Source: Sphingopyxis sp. YR583
GTDB taxonomy: Bacteria > Pseudomonadota > Alphaproteobacteria > Sphingomonadales > Sphingomonadaceae
NCBI RefSeq assembly: GCF_900108295.1
Contig: NZ_FNWK01000002.1
Coordinates: 124,001-188,000, forward strand
DNA: 64,000 bases
Direction of reading: 5' to 3'
How positions within the stretch are numbered: position 1 is the stretch's first letter; each line of letters opens with the position of its first letter. The notes beneath the pieces were generated by a model. The model did not search any database, was not told the origin of the DNA, and worked only from the letters and a program-made list of their open reading frames with translations. Shown one piece after another: positions 19,501 to 26,926 of the stretch. Both the position numbers and the translations under genes were made by a program.

Positions 19501-21594
19501 TTCAAGGCCGCGCCACAGGCTGACCACGACGCTGCCGTCGGCCGACTTGCTGACGCCTTCGAAGGTCAGGGGATCGGCGGGCTTGCCGTTGACGCGGAGC
19601 GACACCTTTTGCCCCGGGGCGTGCTTCACCGCGGCGCGGATCGCCTTGGCGCGCGGATTGTGGTCGGTGGTGGGGAACAGCCAGCCGATGCCGGGTGCTT
19701 CGCCTGCGACCCAATCGCGACCGGAGCCGGCCGCGTCGGGGTCGCTCAGCACCTTGGGCGCTTCGATTGCGACTTTGTTCGGCGCGGCGCGCGGCGCGCT
19801 GGCAACGGCGCGGAAGTCGGCGCGCTTCAGGGCGCCGCCGCGACCTTCGACAAAACGCGAAATCGGGCTGCCGGCGCTTTGCGTCGAGCGGGCGCAGTCG
19901 ATGGCTTCGCGATCCAGTGGGAGCGTCGACGGGTCGATCTGAACGACGTGCAGGCCGGGGCGCACACCCTCGAAATGATAGCGGCCATCCTCATCGGTGA
20001 CGGTGTAGCTGCCATCCTGCAGCATCACGCGGACGCCCATGACGCCGTCGGCCTTGCCCGGATCGACGTTGCAGCCGCCGTCGGTGATGCGGCCGATGAT
20101 CGTCATGCGGTCGCCGAGCTGGTCGCGTTTGATCGAAATCGTCGCTTCGGCGATATTGCTGGTCGAGCCGCGATTGTCGGTGGCGGTGGCGCGGTTGAGC
20201 GCGTTGCCCGGCTGCGCCGATACGATGACTTCGGCCAGATAGGTGAGCAGCGCCGAACGCGATGCCGCAATGCCGGGCAGGGTGACGGCGAACTCGCGGC
20301 CGTTCGCTGCGACAACGGCGTCGGTGCGCACGCCATCGACGCGGACGGTATCGGCGCGTAGCCGCATGCCGGCGGGCAGTACGTCGCGCACCGTCACCGC
20401 GCCGGTGTTGCGGCGCGTGTCGCGGTTCGCGACCTCGATGCGATACTGGATGACATCGCCGGGCACCGCGACCTGCGTCGAGGTCGTCTTGCGCAGGATC
20501 AGCGGCAAGCCGGGCTGGTCGACGGGAATATCGACGCGGACGGGCGCGGGGCTGCTCAGCGTGAACGGATTGCCATAGCTGGCGCCCGTGATCTCGAACG
20601 GCTGGCCGTCGTCTGGGCGGCGGAGGCCGGCGAGCGCGGCCGGGCTCGACGTCGACGGTGCGGTATAGGGGGCGGGCGGCGAGACGATCAGCCGGTAGGT
20701 CCCCGGCGCAACGAACGGGAAACGATAGTCGCCCGGCGGGAAGCTGTAGGTCGTGCCGCCAGCGTCGGTGACGGGCTGCCCGGTGATCACGCTCGACGGA
20801 TAGGCCGACACGCCGTCGTCGCCGAATACCTGCGCGGGCTGGCCGGTCGCTGCATCGACGAGCGTAACGCGGCTCCCCGCGACGGGCGCACCGTCGCCGC
20901 TGTCGAACACGATGCCGAAGGGGTCGACGAGGAAGTCGATTGTCGCGAGTGCGACAAGGCTGGCATTCGCCTGGTCGGTCACGCGCAGCGTCAACGGCGC
21001 ACCCGGATTGACCGACAGGCGGCAATCGCCCTGCACGACAGCAGGCGGGACGCCGATGGTGTTGATGATACCCACGAACTCGCCGCTGTTGTTTGCGGTC
21101 TCGGTCAGCGTGATCGCCTCGCGGTCGCCATTTTCGAGTTCGAGTATGACGGGCAGGGTGTCACGCGCCTGCGGATCGACGTTGGCCGATGCGAGCGTGA
21201 CCCCGACGACCAGCACTTCGCCGACCCGGAAATTGCTGGTGGATTGCAGCGACGCCGGCGCGGTCGAGATGCCTTCATAGACGCCGCCGAGATCGATCGT
21301 GCTGGTCGCGCTACGTGCCGCCGGGCGGCTGCATTGTGTGGGCGCGAGTGCTACCGATTTGTTGCCGCCGCCGTTGGTCAGGCGATAGGTGGTGATCGTC
21401 GGCCGCTCGGGCGGGCGCGCCGTCACCGTCACATCGACGCGATTCGACAGCGCCTGACCGGGCTGCCCGTCATGCGTCCACTGCGCCGAAGCCGTGTTCG
21501 TGATCACTTGTGCGTGCGCCGGGTTTGCCGCAGCCAGCATGGCTGCCGCGACCAAAGCGGTCACAAGGCCGGAAAATTTCGTGCGGAGTGCCAT
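16507..21594 (-). CDS. Giant DUF11/Ig-like protein with C-terminal outer-membrane barrel
   Basis: This 1,695-residue exported protein has a signal peptide (cut after AHA28) and an N-terminal module beginning ITNTASAQW and ending NRVDVTV. Around residues 365-478 is a DUF11-type Ig domain (VPGDVIQYRIEVANRDTR), around 500-555 an SdrD/Cna-B-like domain (VTDEDGRYHFEGVRPG), and around 745-770 a Big_1-like segment (VADGVTRPVIAVRLTD). From about residue 860 to the end, alternating-strand sequence with many aromatic-girdle repeats ends in GAYVTFKLKFDQTSF, as in outer-membrane beta-barrels. ATG 21594 gives the signal peptide; the open frame upstream has none. It is the last and largest gene of a four-gene operon whose other members share its N-terminal or DUF11 modules. 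Function is unknown; I infer an outer-membrane anchor or exporter for them. Confidence 0.8.
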   Translation of the reverse strand: MALRTKFSGLVTALVAAAMLAAANPAHAQVITNTASAQWTHDGQPGQALSNRVDVTVTARPPERPTITTYRLTNGGGNKSVALAPTQCSRPAARSATSTIDLGGVYEGISTAPASLQSTSNFRVGEVLVVGVTLASANVDPQARDTLPVILELENGDREAITLTETANNSGEFVGIINTIGVPPAVVQGDCRLSVNPGAPLTLRVTDQANASLVALATIDFLVDPFGIVFDSGDGAPVAGSRVTLVDAATGQPAQVFGDDGVSAYPSSVITGQPVTDAGGTTYSFPPGDYRFPFVAPGTYRLIVSPPAPYTAPSTSSPAALAGLRRPDDGQPFEITGASYGNPFTLSSPAPVRVDIPVDQPGLPLILRKTTSTQVAVPGDVIQYRIEVANRDTRRNTGAVTVRDVLPAGMRLRADTVRVDGVRTDAVVAANGREFAVTLPGIAASRSALLTYLAEVIVSAQPGNALNRATATDNRGSTSNIAEATISIKRDQLGDRMTIIGRITDGGCNVDPGKADGVMGVRVMLQDGSYTVTDEDGRYHFEGVRPGLHVVQIDPSTLPLDREAIDCARSTQSAGSPISRFVEGRGGALKRADFRAVASAPRAAPNKVAIEAPKVLSDPDAAGSGRDWVAGEAPGIGWLFPTTDHNPRAKAIRAAVKHAPGQKVSLRVNGKPADPLTFEGVSKSADGSVVVSLWRGLEIREGENRLVAEVKDAGGSVVETLERNVHYSITPMRASLIREKSVLVADGVTRPVIAVRLTDRDGKPIRAGLTGEFNVPTPYYPAVEADAQQARQLAGLERAQPVWKIDGDDGVAYIELEPTTASGTLAMDFTFRDDKVTRKQTIETWLDPGNRPWTVVGFAAGTLGYNTLDDRMEPVAETTGDLNADARLALYAKGRVRGKWLMTLAYDSDKDKDDARFGGVIDPRAYYTIYADRNETRYDAASVRKLYIRLERPQFYAMFGDIETGISEPELARYQRALNGGKAEYRGRNVAATAFVADTPYRFRRDEIQGNGLTGPYQLGAKDILPNSERITIETRNRLHSERIVDSVSLSRHVDYDIDYLSGTIRFREPVLSRSSNLDPQFIVAEYEVDGVGHRVLNAGGRVSYQSNDEKLRVGATFIHDEDGNAKTNLGGVDARYRPTIETEVRAELAVSDAKATNGSTTADGTAKAWLIEAEHHSSNADFLAYVREREAGFGTGQLNSSENGTRKFGFDARFKASRNLSVTGSAWQEDYLDTNARRRAARALVEYDNGISVARAGLTHADDRLTDGSRNRSNIVQLGATQRLFNKRLELDAQTEFALGGKDASIDFPTRHRLGARYAINRDVNLVGSYEIADGDTIKARTARLGFDLTPWSGARLLATANQQEIGEYGPRSFAAYGLSQSLKLGERWSVDVSVDGNRTIGGVRAGDVLNTEHPVASGGFLGGNGTLTEDFLAISTGATYRADRWTLTGRAEYRNGEIANRYGLTLGGLRQLGEGRALGALFTYAKASGSGTTPTTEVINFEMSWAHRPADSRVSWLNKSEFRSDKVRDAIAGQAGPIGGTLTIDGDATSRRLLNSLSVNWTPLGDRGFGKGWYERAEIGLFWGTRYNFDRFGVDDVKGWSNLIGADVRFNLGEHVDVGASGTVRVGTDADTVSWAGGPTVTLAPMTNANITFGYNFAGFHDRDFEDARFSRSGAYVTFKLKFDQTSFAGLGL

Positions 21595-21607
21595 AATAGC
21601 CCCGAAG

Positions 21608-21648
21608 GGAGCAGCGGGAGACGGTTTTCGGGCCGCAACCGCTGCTCC
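21608..21648 (-). promoter_or_regulatory. Hairpin between the DUF11 gene and the barrel gene
   Basis: GGAGCAGCGG (21608-21617) and CCGCTGCTCC (21639-21648) form a 10-base-pair inverted repeat inside the 67-base gap, just upstream of the barrel gene start. No T-run follows. It may dampen read-through or protect the upstream message, giving more of the small protein than of the barrel. Confidence 0.45.
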
Positions 21649-21661
21649 ATCGGTTTTCCGA

Positions 21662-22741
21662 TCAGTTGACCGTCGCGCGGAAAACGAGGGTGCTTGCGGC
21701 CCCCGCAGCGATCGAGGCGATCGTGCCCGACACGTTCGGCGCGGCGTAACTGCCGCCGGCGGTGCCGTTGAAATCGCACACTCCGCCCGTAACGGTGCCG
21801 CCCAGCAGGATCGTACCCGCATTGAACGTCAACTGGCCCGGAACCGGATCGGTGATCACGACCGACGTTGCAGCCGCGCCGCCGGAGTTGGAGACCGCGA
21901 TGCAATATTCGACGACTGCACCCGGAATCAGTTTCGGATTCGTTGTGTTGTTGAACGGATCCGAGATGACGCGGCTGCTTTTACTGACCGCAAGCGTCGC
22001 CGTTTGCAAGGTGTAGTCGTCGTTGTCGCTGTGCGAACCGTCGCGCGCGACATCGCCCGCAGCGCCGGCGATATCGGCGAAGACGGTGTCCTTGCCGGCG
22101 GTGTTCGCGCCGGTGGTTTCAGTGATCGCTGCACCCTGTGTCCCGGCAAGTCCGCCCTCGCGCGCCGTGGCACGCAAGGTCACGCCGGCGACTGCGCCGT
22201 TGACGACGGCAGGCACTGCAAGCGTCGTCGGGATGTCTGCGACAACGAACAGGCGAATCGCCGTATCGACGACGAGTTCGTCGACATAACCGGTGAGCAG
22301 GGTGTCGCCGACATCCCAGCTGCCGACCGTACCCGTGACGGTATTGTCACGATAGATGCGGATGTTGTTCACGTTGAACGTGTCGGTGCCGCCGTGTGCG
22401 GCGGTGCCGCCCGCGATCTGCGACGCGACGAGCGCAAAATCGAGCGTTTCGTTCGACGTGTTCGTCAACTGAAACGTCGTGACGGCATTCGCCTGTCCGG
22501 GCACGACGTTGGTCGTGACCGTACCGACCTCTTCGACGAGGAGGTTGATCTTGCGGTCGACGACGAAATTGTTCGCCGCTTGCTGCTGGGCCTGTGCGAC
22601 GCCACCGACCTGATAGTCGACGGTAGCGGTATTCGTGATCGTGGTGCCCGCGGTCGTGCCGGCGGCAAAGGCCGGCGTGGCGGCGACGCTCGAAAGCGCC
22701 GCCAGACCGATGACACCCATATACGTCAGCTTGCTGGTCAT
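21662..22741 (-). CDS. Exported DUF11-domain protein
   Basis: The 359-residue product has a signal peptide (cut near AFA26) and then TTITNTATVDYQVGG, the same N-terminal module as in the first gene of the operon and the giant barrel protein. A central beta-rich region follows. The C-terminal DUF11 Ig-like domain carries LIPGAVVEYCIAVSNSGG and VVITDPVPGQLTF, closing with FRATVN. AGGAG lies eight bases before ATG 22741. It is Asp/Thr/Ala-rich with only two visible cysteines, both in the DUF11 domain (one in EYCIAV, one in GGVCDF), which could pair. DUF11 domains are known as repeats in bacterial and archaeal surface proteins; a surface fibre or matrix role is inferred. Confidence 0.78.
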   Translation of the reverse strand: MTSKLTYMGVIGLAALSSVAATPAFAAGTTAGTTITNTATVDYQVGGVAQAQQQAANNFVVDRKINLLVEEVGTVTTNVVPGQANAVTTFQLTNTSNETLDFALVASQIAGGTAAHGGTDTFNVNNIRIYRDNTVTGTVGSWDVGDTLLTGYVDELVVDTAIRLFVVADIPTTLAVPAVVNGAVAGVTLRATAREGGLAGTQGAAITETTGANTAGKDTVFADIAGAAGDVARDGSHSDNDDYTLQTATLAVSKSSRVISDPFNNTTNPKLIPGAVVEYCIAVSNSGGAAATSVVITDPVPGQLTFNAGTILLGGTVTGGVCDFNGTAGGSYAAPNVSGTIASIAAGAASTLVFRATVN

Positions 22742-22815
22742 AGCTGAGCTCCTGGGCTTTATGCTGGTTGCCGTTTCCCCACCGCTGGCAACCGTTAAGC
22801 GGTTTTATTCAGTCG

Positions 22816-23280
22816 CTATTTGACGACTCCCCGAAACATGAGTTTGCCTGTTCCGCCTGCAGGGATCGGCTTTTGGAAAGCCCAGCGGACGTGCGTGACG
22901 TCCGCCGGCTGCGCTGCGCGCCGCGAGCCGTCCGTCATCGGAATGCTGAGGTCGGAAAGCAGTCCCCACTGCTTGCCGCCATCGACCGAAACGAGCGGGC
23001 TGCTATCGCCCGCGTCCGCAAAGCGGACCGCGGCGGGCATCGGGTTGGTAATGACGAACTTGTCGGCTGGCTGTGCGCCGGCGTTGCGATAGTTGAGCAC
23101 GAAGACGAGCCGATCGCCGGGAACGACGACCTTCGGCTCCTCGAGCAGGATCTTCTGCTTGCCCTGGGCATCGGTCGACACGCGTTCGACGAACACATTA
23201 TTGTCGAGCGCAACCTGGTTGGCAGCGAGCGCCTGGCCCGGCATCAGCGTGGCGAGCAAAAGCAAAAGAGCGGTGCGCAT
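22816..23280 (-). CDS. Small exported DUF11-like protein
   Basis: The 154-residue protein has a signal peptide (MRTALLLLLATL to ALA19) followed by a single Ig-like DUF11 unit: VVVPGDRLVFVLNYRNAG, FVITNPMPAAVRF and a final strand KLMFRGVVK. It lacks the ITNTA module of its neighbours. I chose ATG 23280 because GGAG sits six bases upstream; ATG 23292, which overlaps the preceding gene's stop by one base, would add four residues. It is third from the end in the DUF11 operon and may be an adaptor or tip-like subunit; that role is speculative. Confidence 0.75.
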   Translation of the reverse strand: MRTALLLLLATLMPGQALAANQVALDNNVFVERVSTDAQGKQKILLEEPKVVVPGDRLVFVLNYRNAGAQPADKFVITNPMPAAVRFADAGDSSPLVSVDGGKQWGLLSDLSIPMTDGSRRAAQPADVTHVRWAFQKPIPAGGTGKLMFRGVVK

Positions 23281-23291
23281 ACGCATCTCCA

Positions 23292-24293
23292 TCAGTTAAT
23301 TCGGGTGCGGAAGGTGACGGTGCGGGTCTGCCCGCCGGCGACAGTGCCGAGCGCAACGTTGATCCGCGTGCCGTTGTAATCGCCCGCATCGGCGTCGGCC
23401 GCATCTGACAGGCCGCCGCCGCCGAGCGTGATCGAGCCGGGGACATAGCTGGTGTCTGCGGGGATATTGTCGGTGATTGCCAACCCGCTGACCGAGCCGC
23501 TGCCCGCTACGGTGGCGACAATTGTGTAAGTGATTATCGCGCCGGGAACCGGATCGGCCGTACCAAGCGAATTGGTGACGACGGCCGATTTGACGAGCGT
23601 CACCGTCGCTGCAGATACGATGAAGGCGCCTGCATCCTGACCGTCAGCACCCGTCGAGCCGACAACGGCGTCGCCGCCGCCTTCGCCCCGTCCTGCAAAG
23701 CTGGTTCCTGGAGCGCCGGTGCCCGTTTTCGCCGCCGCGACGAGGCTGACGATGCCGCGATTTCCATCGACGACCGTTCCCGGTGTCGTCGCGAGGACAA
23801 AAACAGTGATGCTCTGGTCGGGATTGAGCGAGGGGTCGTTTGCGCCCGCTGTATAAAGTGTGTCGGTGCTCGCATCGAAAACGCCGTCGCCATTATCGAT
23901 ATAGATTTGCGTAACGACGGGGTCGTAATTGTCGCCGCCGGCGTTCGCGATCGTCGTGAGCCCAAAGGCCTCGACGCCGTTGCCGTTATTGGTGACCGAG
24001 AAGGTGAGCACCTGCGCCGTTGCGCCCGGTGTGGTCGGAACGTCGGCAGGATTGCTCGAATCGACCGTGACGTCGAGCAGTTCGTCGACAAGCAGATCGA
24101 CGCGGTTCGAATCGACCGTGGTCGTGCCGCCGCCAGTGTCGAAACTCGCGCTCGCGGTGTTGCTGATGGTGGAACCGGCACGGGTGCCGGCTGCTTCGGC
24201 CTGCATCGGCAGCGCGAACGCGGCCAGCAAGGCGAGAATTGAACACGAGGGTAGAAGCTGATGCTTCGCGCCCCCCACAGGCGCTTTCATCAT
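23292..24293 (-). CDS. Exported DUF11-domain protein, first gene of operon
   Basis: This 333-residue protein has a signal sequence (hydrophobic residues about 15-30, cut near AEA) and then the module STISNTASASFDTGGG ending in NRVDLLVDEL. Next come two further beta-rich segments and a C-terminal DUF11 domain (VPGAIITYTIVATVAGSG, AITDNIPADTSYVPG) ending TVTFRTRIN. The start is ATG 24293, with GGAG eight bases upstream; a GTG one codon earlier is possible. Its layout mirrors the 359-residue protein, so the two are probably ancient paralogues. A CtrA-like box lies 53 bases upstream. Very low cysteine content suits extracellular exposure. Confidence 0.78.
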   Translation of the reverse strand: MMKAPVGGAKHQLLPSCSILALLAAFALPMQAEAAGTRAGSTISNTASASFDTGGGTTTVDSNRVDLLVDELLDVTVDSSNPADVPTTPGATAQVLTFSVTNNGNGVEAFGLTTIANAGGDNYDPVVTQIYIDNGDGVFDASTDTLYTAGANDPSLNPDQSITVFVLATTPGTVVDGNRGIVSLVAAAKTGTGAPGTSFAGRGEGGGDAVVGSTGADGQDAGAFIVSAATVTLVKSAVVTNSLGTADPVPGAIITYTIVATVAGSGSVSGLAITDNIPADTSYVPGSITLGGGGLSDAADADAGDYNGTRINVALGTVAGGQTRTVTFRTRIN

Positions 24294-24345
24294 CACTTTG
24301 ACTCCGAACAGGTTGGTCCTTGGAGCCTTTCGTCGCCGATAAAGG

Positions 24346-24360
24346 GTAATTTCTGGTTAA
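24346..24360 (-). promoter_or_regulatory. CtrA-like box upstream of the DUF11 operon
   Basis: Read on the minus strand this is TTAACCAGAAATTAC, matching the CtrA consensus TTAA-N7-TTAA with one mismatch. A TTTATC element follows downstream at -10-like distance, so the box would cover the -35 region, as in CtrA-activated promoters. Cell-cycle control of the operon is inferred only. Confidence 0.4.
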
Positions 24361-24488
24361 AAAGCAGGAAGAAGGACGCGCTTTTGACCCAGATAGGGAC
24401 AGTGGATCGCGCGATCTGACGCAAAACGGGGCGACTGGCGCGGAAAGTAAAGCTCGCGTAAGACGAGCCGGTTAACGAGGAGAGCAGG

Positions 24489-25688
24489 GTGGCGGACGAG
24501 CGGGGCGGCAAGGATGTGCGTTCGTCGCGCGTCAATCCGCTGCACCAGATCGAGATCGACGATTTTCGCCGCGACCGGCTCCTTGCCGCGCTTGCGCTGA
24601 TCCTCGGCGCGAGCTTTTGCCTGGGGCTGCCATTCGCCTTGCAGGCGGGTGCCGAATTCTTCCTGCCGCTGACCGCCGCGATCGTTATCGCGATCGCATT
24701 GGTTCCGTTGCTCGAATGGCTGGAACGGCGAGGTGTGCCGTCGGCACTCGCGTCTTTCCTAGCGCTCGCGACGTTTCTGGCGATCATCAACGCCGCGCTC
24801 GCGATCATTGTCGTACCGGCAACGGGCTGGTTCGCGCGAATCCCCGAATCTATTCCCCGCATTCAAAGCAACCTGGCGCCGTTGATTGATTTTTATTCGA
24901 CGCTGCAACGCTTCGTCGATCGCACGCTGATGTCGGTGGCGAGCGGAACCGAGGCGACCGCGCAGGCGGTGGCGGCAACCGCGCCGACCTCTGTCGTCGA
25001 CTATTTCATCTCATCGGCGCCTGCCGCGGCGATTCAGCTCTTCTTCGCCATACTCGTCATCTTCTTCTTTCTCGCGGGTTGGACGCGGCTGCGAAAGGGC
25101 ACGATCCGGCGACGCGGCAGCTTCGACGGTGCGATGCAAACCGCGCGCGTGATCCAGAATGTCGTCGATGCGACCGCCGATTATCTGGCGACCATCACGA
25201 TGATCAACGCGATTCTCGGTCTGACTGTGTCGCTCCTGCTTTGGGCGCTTGGCATGCCGTCGCCCTTCATGTGGGGCGGGATCGTCAGTATCTGCAATTT
25301 CGTACCCTATCTGGGACCGATCGTCGCCGCGGTGTTGCTCGGGCTCGGTGGACTGATGACATTCGATGCCGTCGGGCTCGCGCTTTTGCCTGCGCTGATT
25401 TTCATCGGCGTCCATCTCGTCGAGGCGAATCTGATCACGCCTTTGGTCCTCGGCAAGCGGCTGACGATCAATCCGCTGCTGATTCTCGTATCGCTGAGCT
25501 TCTGGGGATGGATATGGGGCACTCCGGGTGCGCTGCTGGCGGTGCCGCTGCTGCTGATTTTGCAGACCGTGCTTGCGTCGACCGGAACCCCCGATCTCGC
25601 AGGTTTCCTGTTCGAACATGGCACGCTGACCACCACCGACGACGTGCGTGATCGATTAAATCGCACGCAGGATGAAAGCGACGGTTGA
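24489..25688 (+). CDS. AI-2E family transporter (PerM-type membrane protein)
   Basis: The 399-residue membrane protein has about eight hydrophobic segments. These include paired helices at about residues 30-75, a pair around 80-115, a long extramembrane loop (about 120-180), and C-terminal helices with ICNFVPYLGPIVAAVLLGLG and HLVEANLITPLVLGKRL, signatures of the AI-2E exporter/PerM family. Members export small molecules or act as Na+/H+ antiporters; the cargo here is unknown. The start is GTG 24489, preceded by GAGGAG. It is divergent from the DUF11 operon, with a 195-base intergenic region between them. Confidence 0.88.
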   Translation: MADERGGKDVRSSRVNPLHQIEIDDFRRDRLLAALALILGASFCLGLPFALQAGAEFFLPLTAAIVIAIALVPLLEWLERRGVPSALASFLALATFLAIINAALAIIVVPATGWFARIPESIPRIQSNLAPLIDFYSTLQRFVDRTLMSVASGTEATAQAVAATAPTSVVDYFISSAPAAAIQLFFAILVIFFFLAGWTRLRKGTIRRRGSFDGAMQTARVIQNVVDATADYLATITMINAILGLTVSLLLWALGMPSPFMWGGIVSICNFVPYLGPIVAAVLLGLGGLMTFDAVGLALLPALIFIGVHLVEANLITPLVLGKRLTINPLLILVSLSFWGWIWGTPGALLAVPLLLILQTVLASTGTPDLAGFLFEHGTLTTTDDVRDRLNRTQDESDG

Positions 25689-25731
25689 CAGGTCGGGGCG
25701 GGGGCCATATTGGCGCGGCTCCCAAGCACAC

Positions 25732-25808
25732 GCGGGTGTAGCTCAGTTGGTTAGAGTGCCGGCCTGTCACGCCGGAGGTCGCGGGTTCGAGCCCCGTCAC
25801 TCGCGCCA
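25732..25808 (+). tRNA. tRNA-Asp (GTC)
   Basis: This 77-base cloverleaf has acceptor GCGGGTG/CACTCGC (one mismatch-tolerant pair), D arm GCTC..GAGT, anticodon stem GCCGG/CCGGA region around loop CTGTCAC (anticodon GTC), T loop TTCGAGC and encoded CCA. Confidence 0.95.
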
Positions 25809-25874
25809 TTCCTTCCTTTTTTAGGATAGGATGGCCACCGCAGCTTGGGAGTTTCCATCACCGGAAATATTGGA

Positions 25875-25900
25875 TTGGCGCCGCTCTCTAGCGGCGCCAA
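25875..25900 (-). terminator. Hairpin overlapping the end of the DUF2842 gene
   Basis: TTGGCGCCGCT and AGCGGCGCCAA form an 11-base-pair stem with a four-base loop that includes the DUF2842 stop codon. On the minus strand it is followed by ATCCAATATTT rather than a clean T-run, so it is a plausible but not textbook terminator. Confidence 0.55.
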
Positions 25901-26118
25901 GTCCCTAACTCCATCCAGCGCAGCAATGGCTTCAGCGGCGCGATCCATATGATCCCCGCCACCAGATAGAAGATCGCCTGCACCAGCACCGGCCAGGTGC
26001 CGACCCATGGCGAGAGGCTGACGACAATCGCGGTCCAGCCGCCGATCAGTGCGAGGATGAGGAACATGCCCGCAGGCTTGCGCCAGCTTGGCTGGGGATT
26101 GGCCGGACCCTGATTCAC
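25888..26118 (-). CDS. DUF2842 small membrane protein
   Basis: The 76-residue protein has two predicted membrane helices (about residues 18-38 and 45-65) and the family ending WIAPLKPLLRWM. I place the start at GTG 26118. It overlaps the cyclo-ligase stop as GTGA and has GGAG seven bases upstream; an upstream TTG would add five unlike residues. DUF2842 proteins are conserved small alphaproteobacterial membrane proteins of unknown role. It is co-transcribed with the upstream cyclo-ligase gene. Confidence 0.8.
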   Translation of the reverse strand: MNQGPANPQPSWRKPAGMFLILALIGGWTAIVVSLSPWVGTWPVLVQAIFYLVAGIIWIAPLKPLLRWMELGTWRR

Positions 26119-26708
26119 AAACGATCTCCGCAAAGGATGAATTCCTGTTCGGTCAATATCGCGTCGAGCGCGACATCGGTCGATTCACGCGGCGTAGCGT
26201 CGATTTCCTGTACCGACCAGCCGATACCGATGCGCAGCGCCCCGGGATGGGCGGCGAAATAGCGGTCATAATGACCGCCGCCCTGACCGATCCGGCCTCC
26301 CTGCCGATCGAAGCCGACCAGCGGACAGAAAATGAGGTCCGGCGTTGCCGTTGGCGCATCGTCGGCGGGCTGGCGGGTGCCCCAAGGGCCTTTGACCAGC
26401 GTTTCGTCTGGCCGCCAGCGTCGAAAGTTCATTTCAGCGATGCGGCCATCGTGATGGGGAAGGCCAAGCGCGCCCGCTTCCGCGAGACTCCCGACCATTG
26501 GCAGAATGTCGGGTTCGTCACCCCATGCGACATAGGCACCGATCATTGCATGGTTGGCGAGAAGCCCGGAAAGTGGCGCCGGGAGCGCTCGAAAGGCCGC
26601 AAGCTGCGCCATGCCATCAAGATGCGCAGCGAAATGCCGCCTCCGAAAGCGGAGCCGCTCGCGCAGTTTTCTCTTCTTCTCGATGAGGTCGGCGGACAGG
26701 TCGGTCAT
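26115..26708 (-). CDS. 5-formyltetrahydrofolate cyclo-ligase
   Basis: This 197-residue enzyme converts 5-formyl-THF to 5,10-methenyl-THF using ATP, returning a stored folate form to one-carbon metabolism. It has the N-terminal basic ATP-binding helix (EKKRKLRERLRFRR), PLVGFDRQGGRIGQGGGHYD with the glycine-rich substrate loop, and IGIGWSVQ. ATG 26708 is preceded by GAGGAGG. Upstream on the same strand is the probable 6S RNA, then zapA: the same order as ygfE-ssrS-ygfA in enterobacteria. It overlaps the DUF2842 gene by four bases. Confidence 0.9.
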   Translation of the reverse strand: MTDLSADLIEKKRKLRERLRFRRRHFAAHLDGMAQLAAFRALPAPLSGLLANHAMIGAYVAWGDEPDILPMVGSLAEAGALGLPHHDGRIAEMNFRRWRPDETLVKGPWGTRQPADDAPTATPDLIFCPLVGFDRQGGRIGQGGGHYDRYFAAHPGALRIGIGWSVQEIDATPRESTDVALDAILTEQEFILCGDRL

Positions 26709-26763
26709 CGCCTCCTCGGGAATTTGGTGGCTGGTTGGCGGGACCACCATAGTCGTTTGCCGG

Positions 26764-26790
26764 AAAATCCTCTGACGCCAGTAACGTCAG
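26764..26790 (-). terminator. Terminator at the 3' end of the 6S RNA region
   Basis: On the minus strand CTGACG and CGTCAG (26785-26790 and 26772-26777) form a six-base-pair stem with a seven-base loop, followed by AGGATTTTCC. It is a short stem with a modest T-run. Confidence 0.55.
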
Positions 26791-26905
26791 GTGGGGACCA
26801 TGTACGTCGGACCAGGGTCCGGGCAGGGACAGCCCCCTTGGATGATGTATCGCCTCAGGGATATTCGCAACGGCTCGTGCAGGGCAGCGCCCGCCGCCGC
26901 CTATG
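26764..26905 (-). ncRNA. ssrS: Probable 6S RNA (SsrS)
   Basis: The 218-base gap between zapA and the cyclo-ligase gene is the classic site of the 6S RNA gene. The minus strand holds CCCTGAGGCGATA (26860-26848), matching the conserved CCCUGAGCCGAUA of the E. coli 6S central bubble. A hairpin CGGACC..GGTCCG fits the distal arm, and a terminator follows. 6S RNA mimics an open promoter and sequesters sigma-70 RNA polymerase in stationary phase. Ends are approximate, and I could not build a full closing stem by eye. Confidence 0.6.
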
Positions 26906-26926
26906 TAGGGGCAGCGCCCGACTTCC

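Noticed and set aside
17350..20361. 1,003-residue plus-strand frame opposite the giant barrel gene
   Set aside because: Its translation is rich in Ala, Arg, Asp and Gly in a pattern typical of GC-rich antisense, with no domain, while the minus strand has signal peptide, DUF11, SdrD-like and barrel sequence.
26879..26918. The two GGGCAGCGCCC copies as a repeat array or CRISPR remnant
   Set aside because: Only two 11-base copies exist, each self-complementary; they look like small hairpins of the 6S region, not an array.
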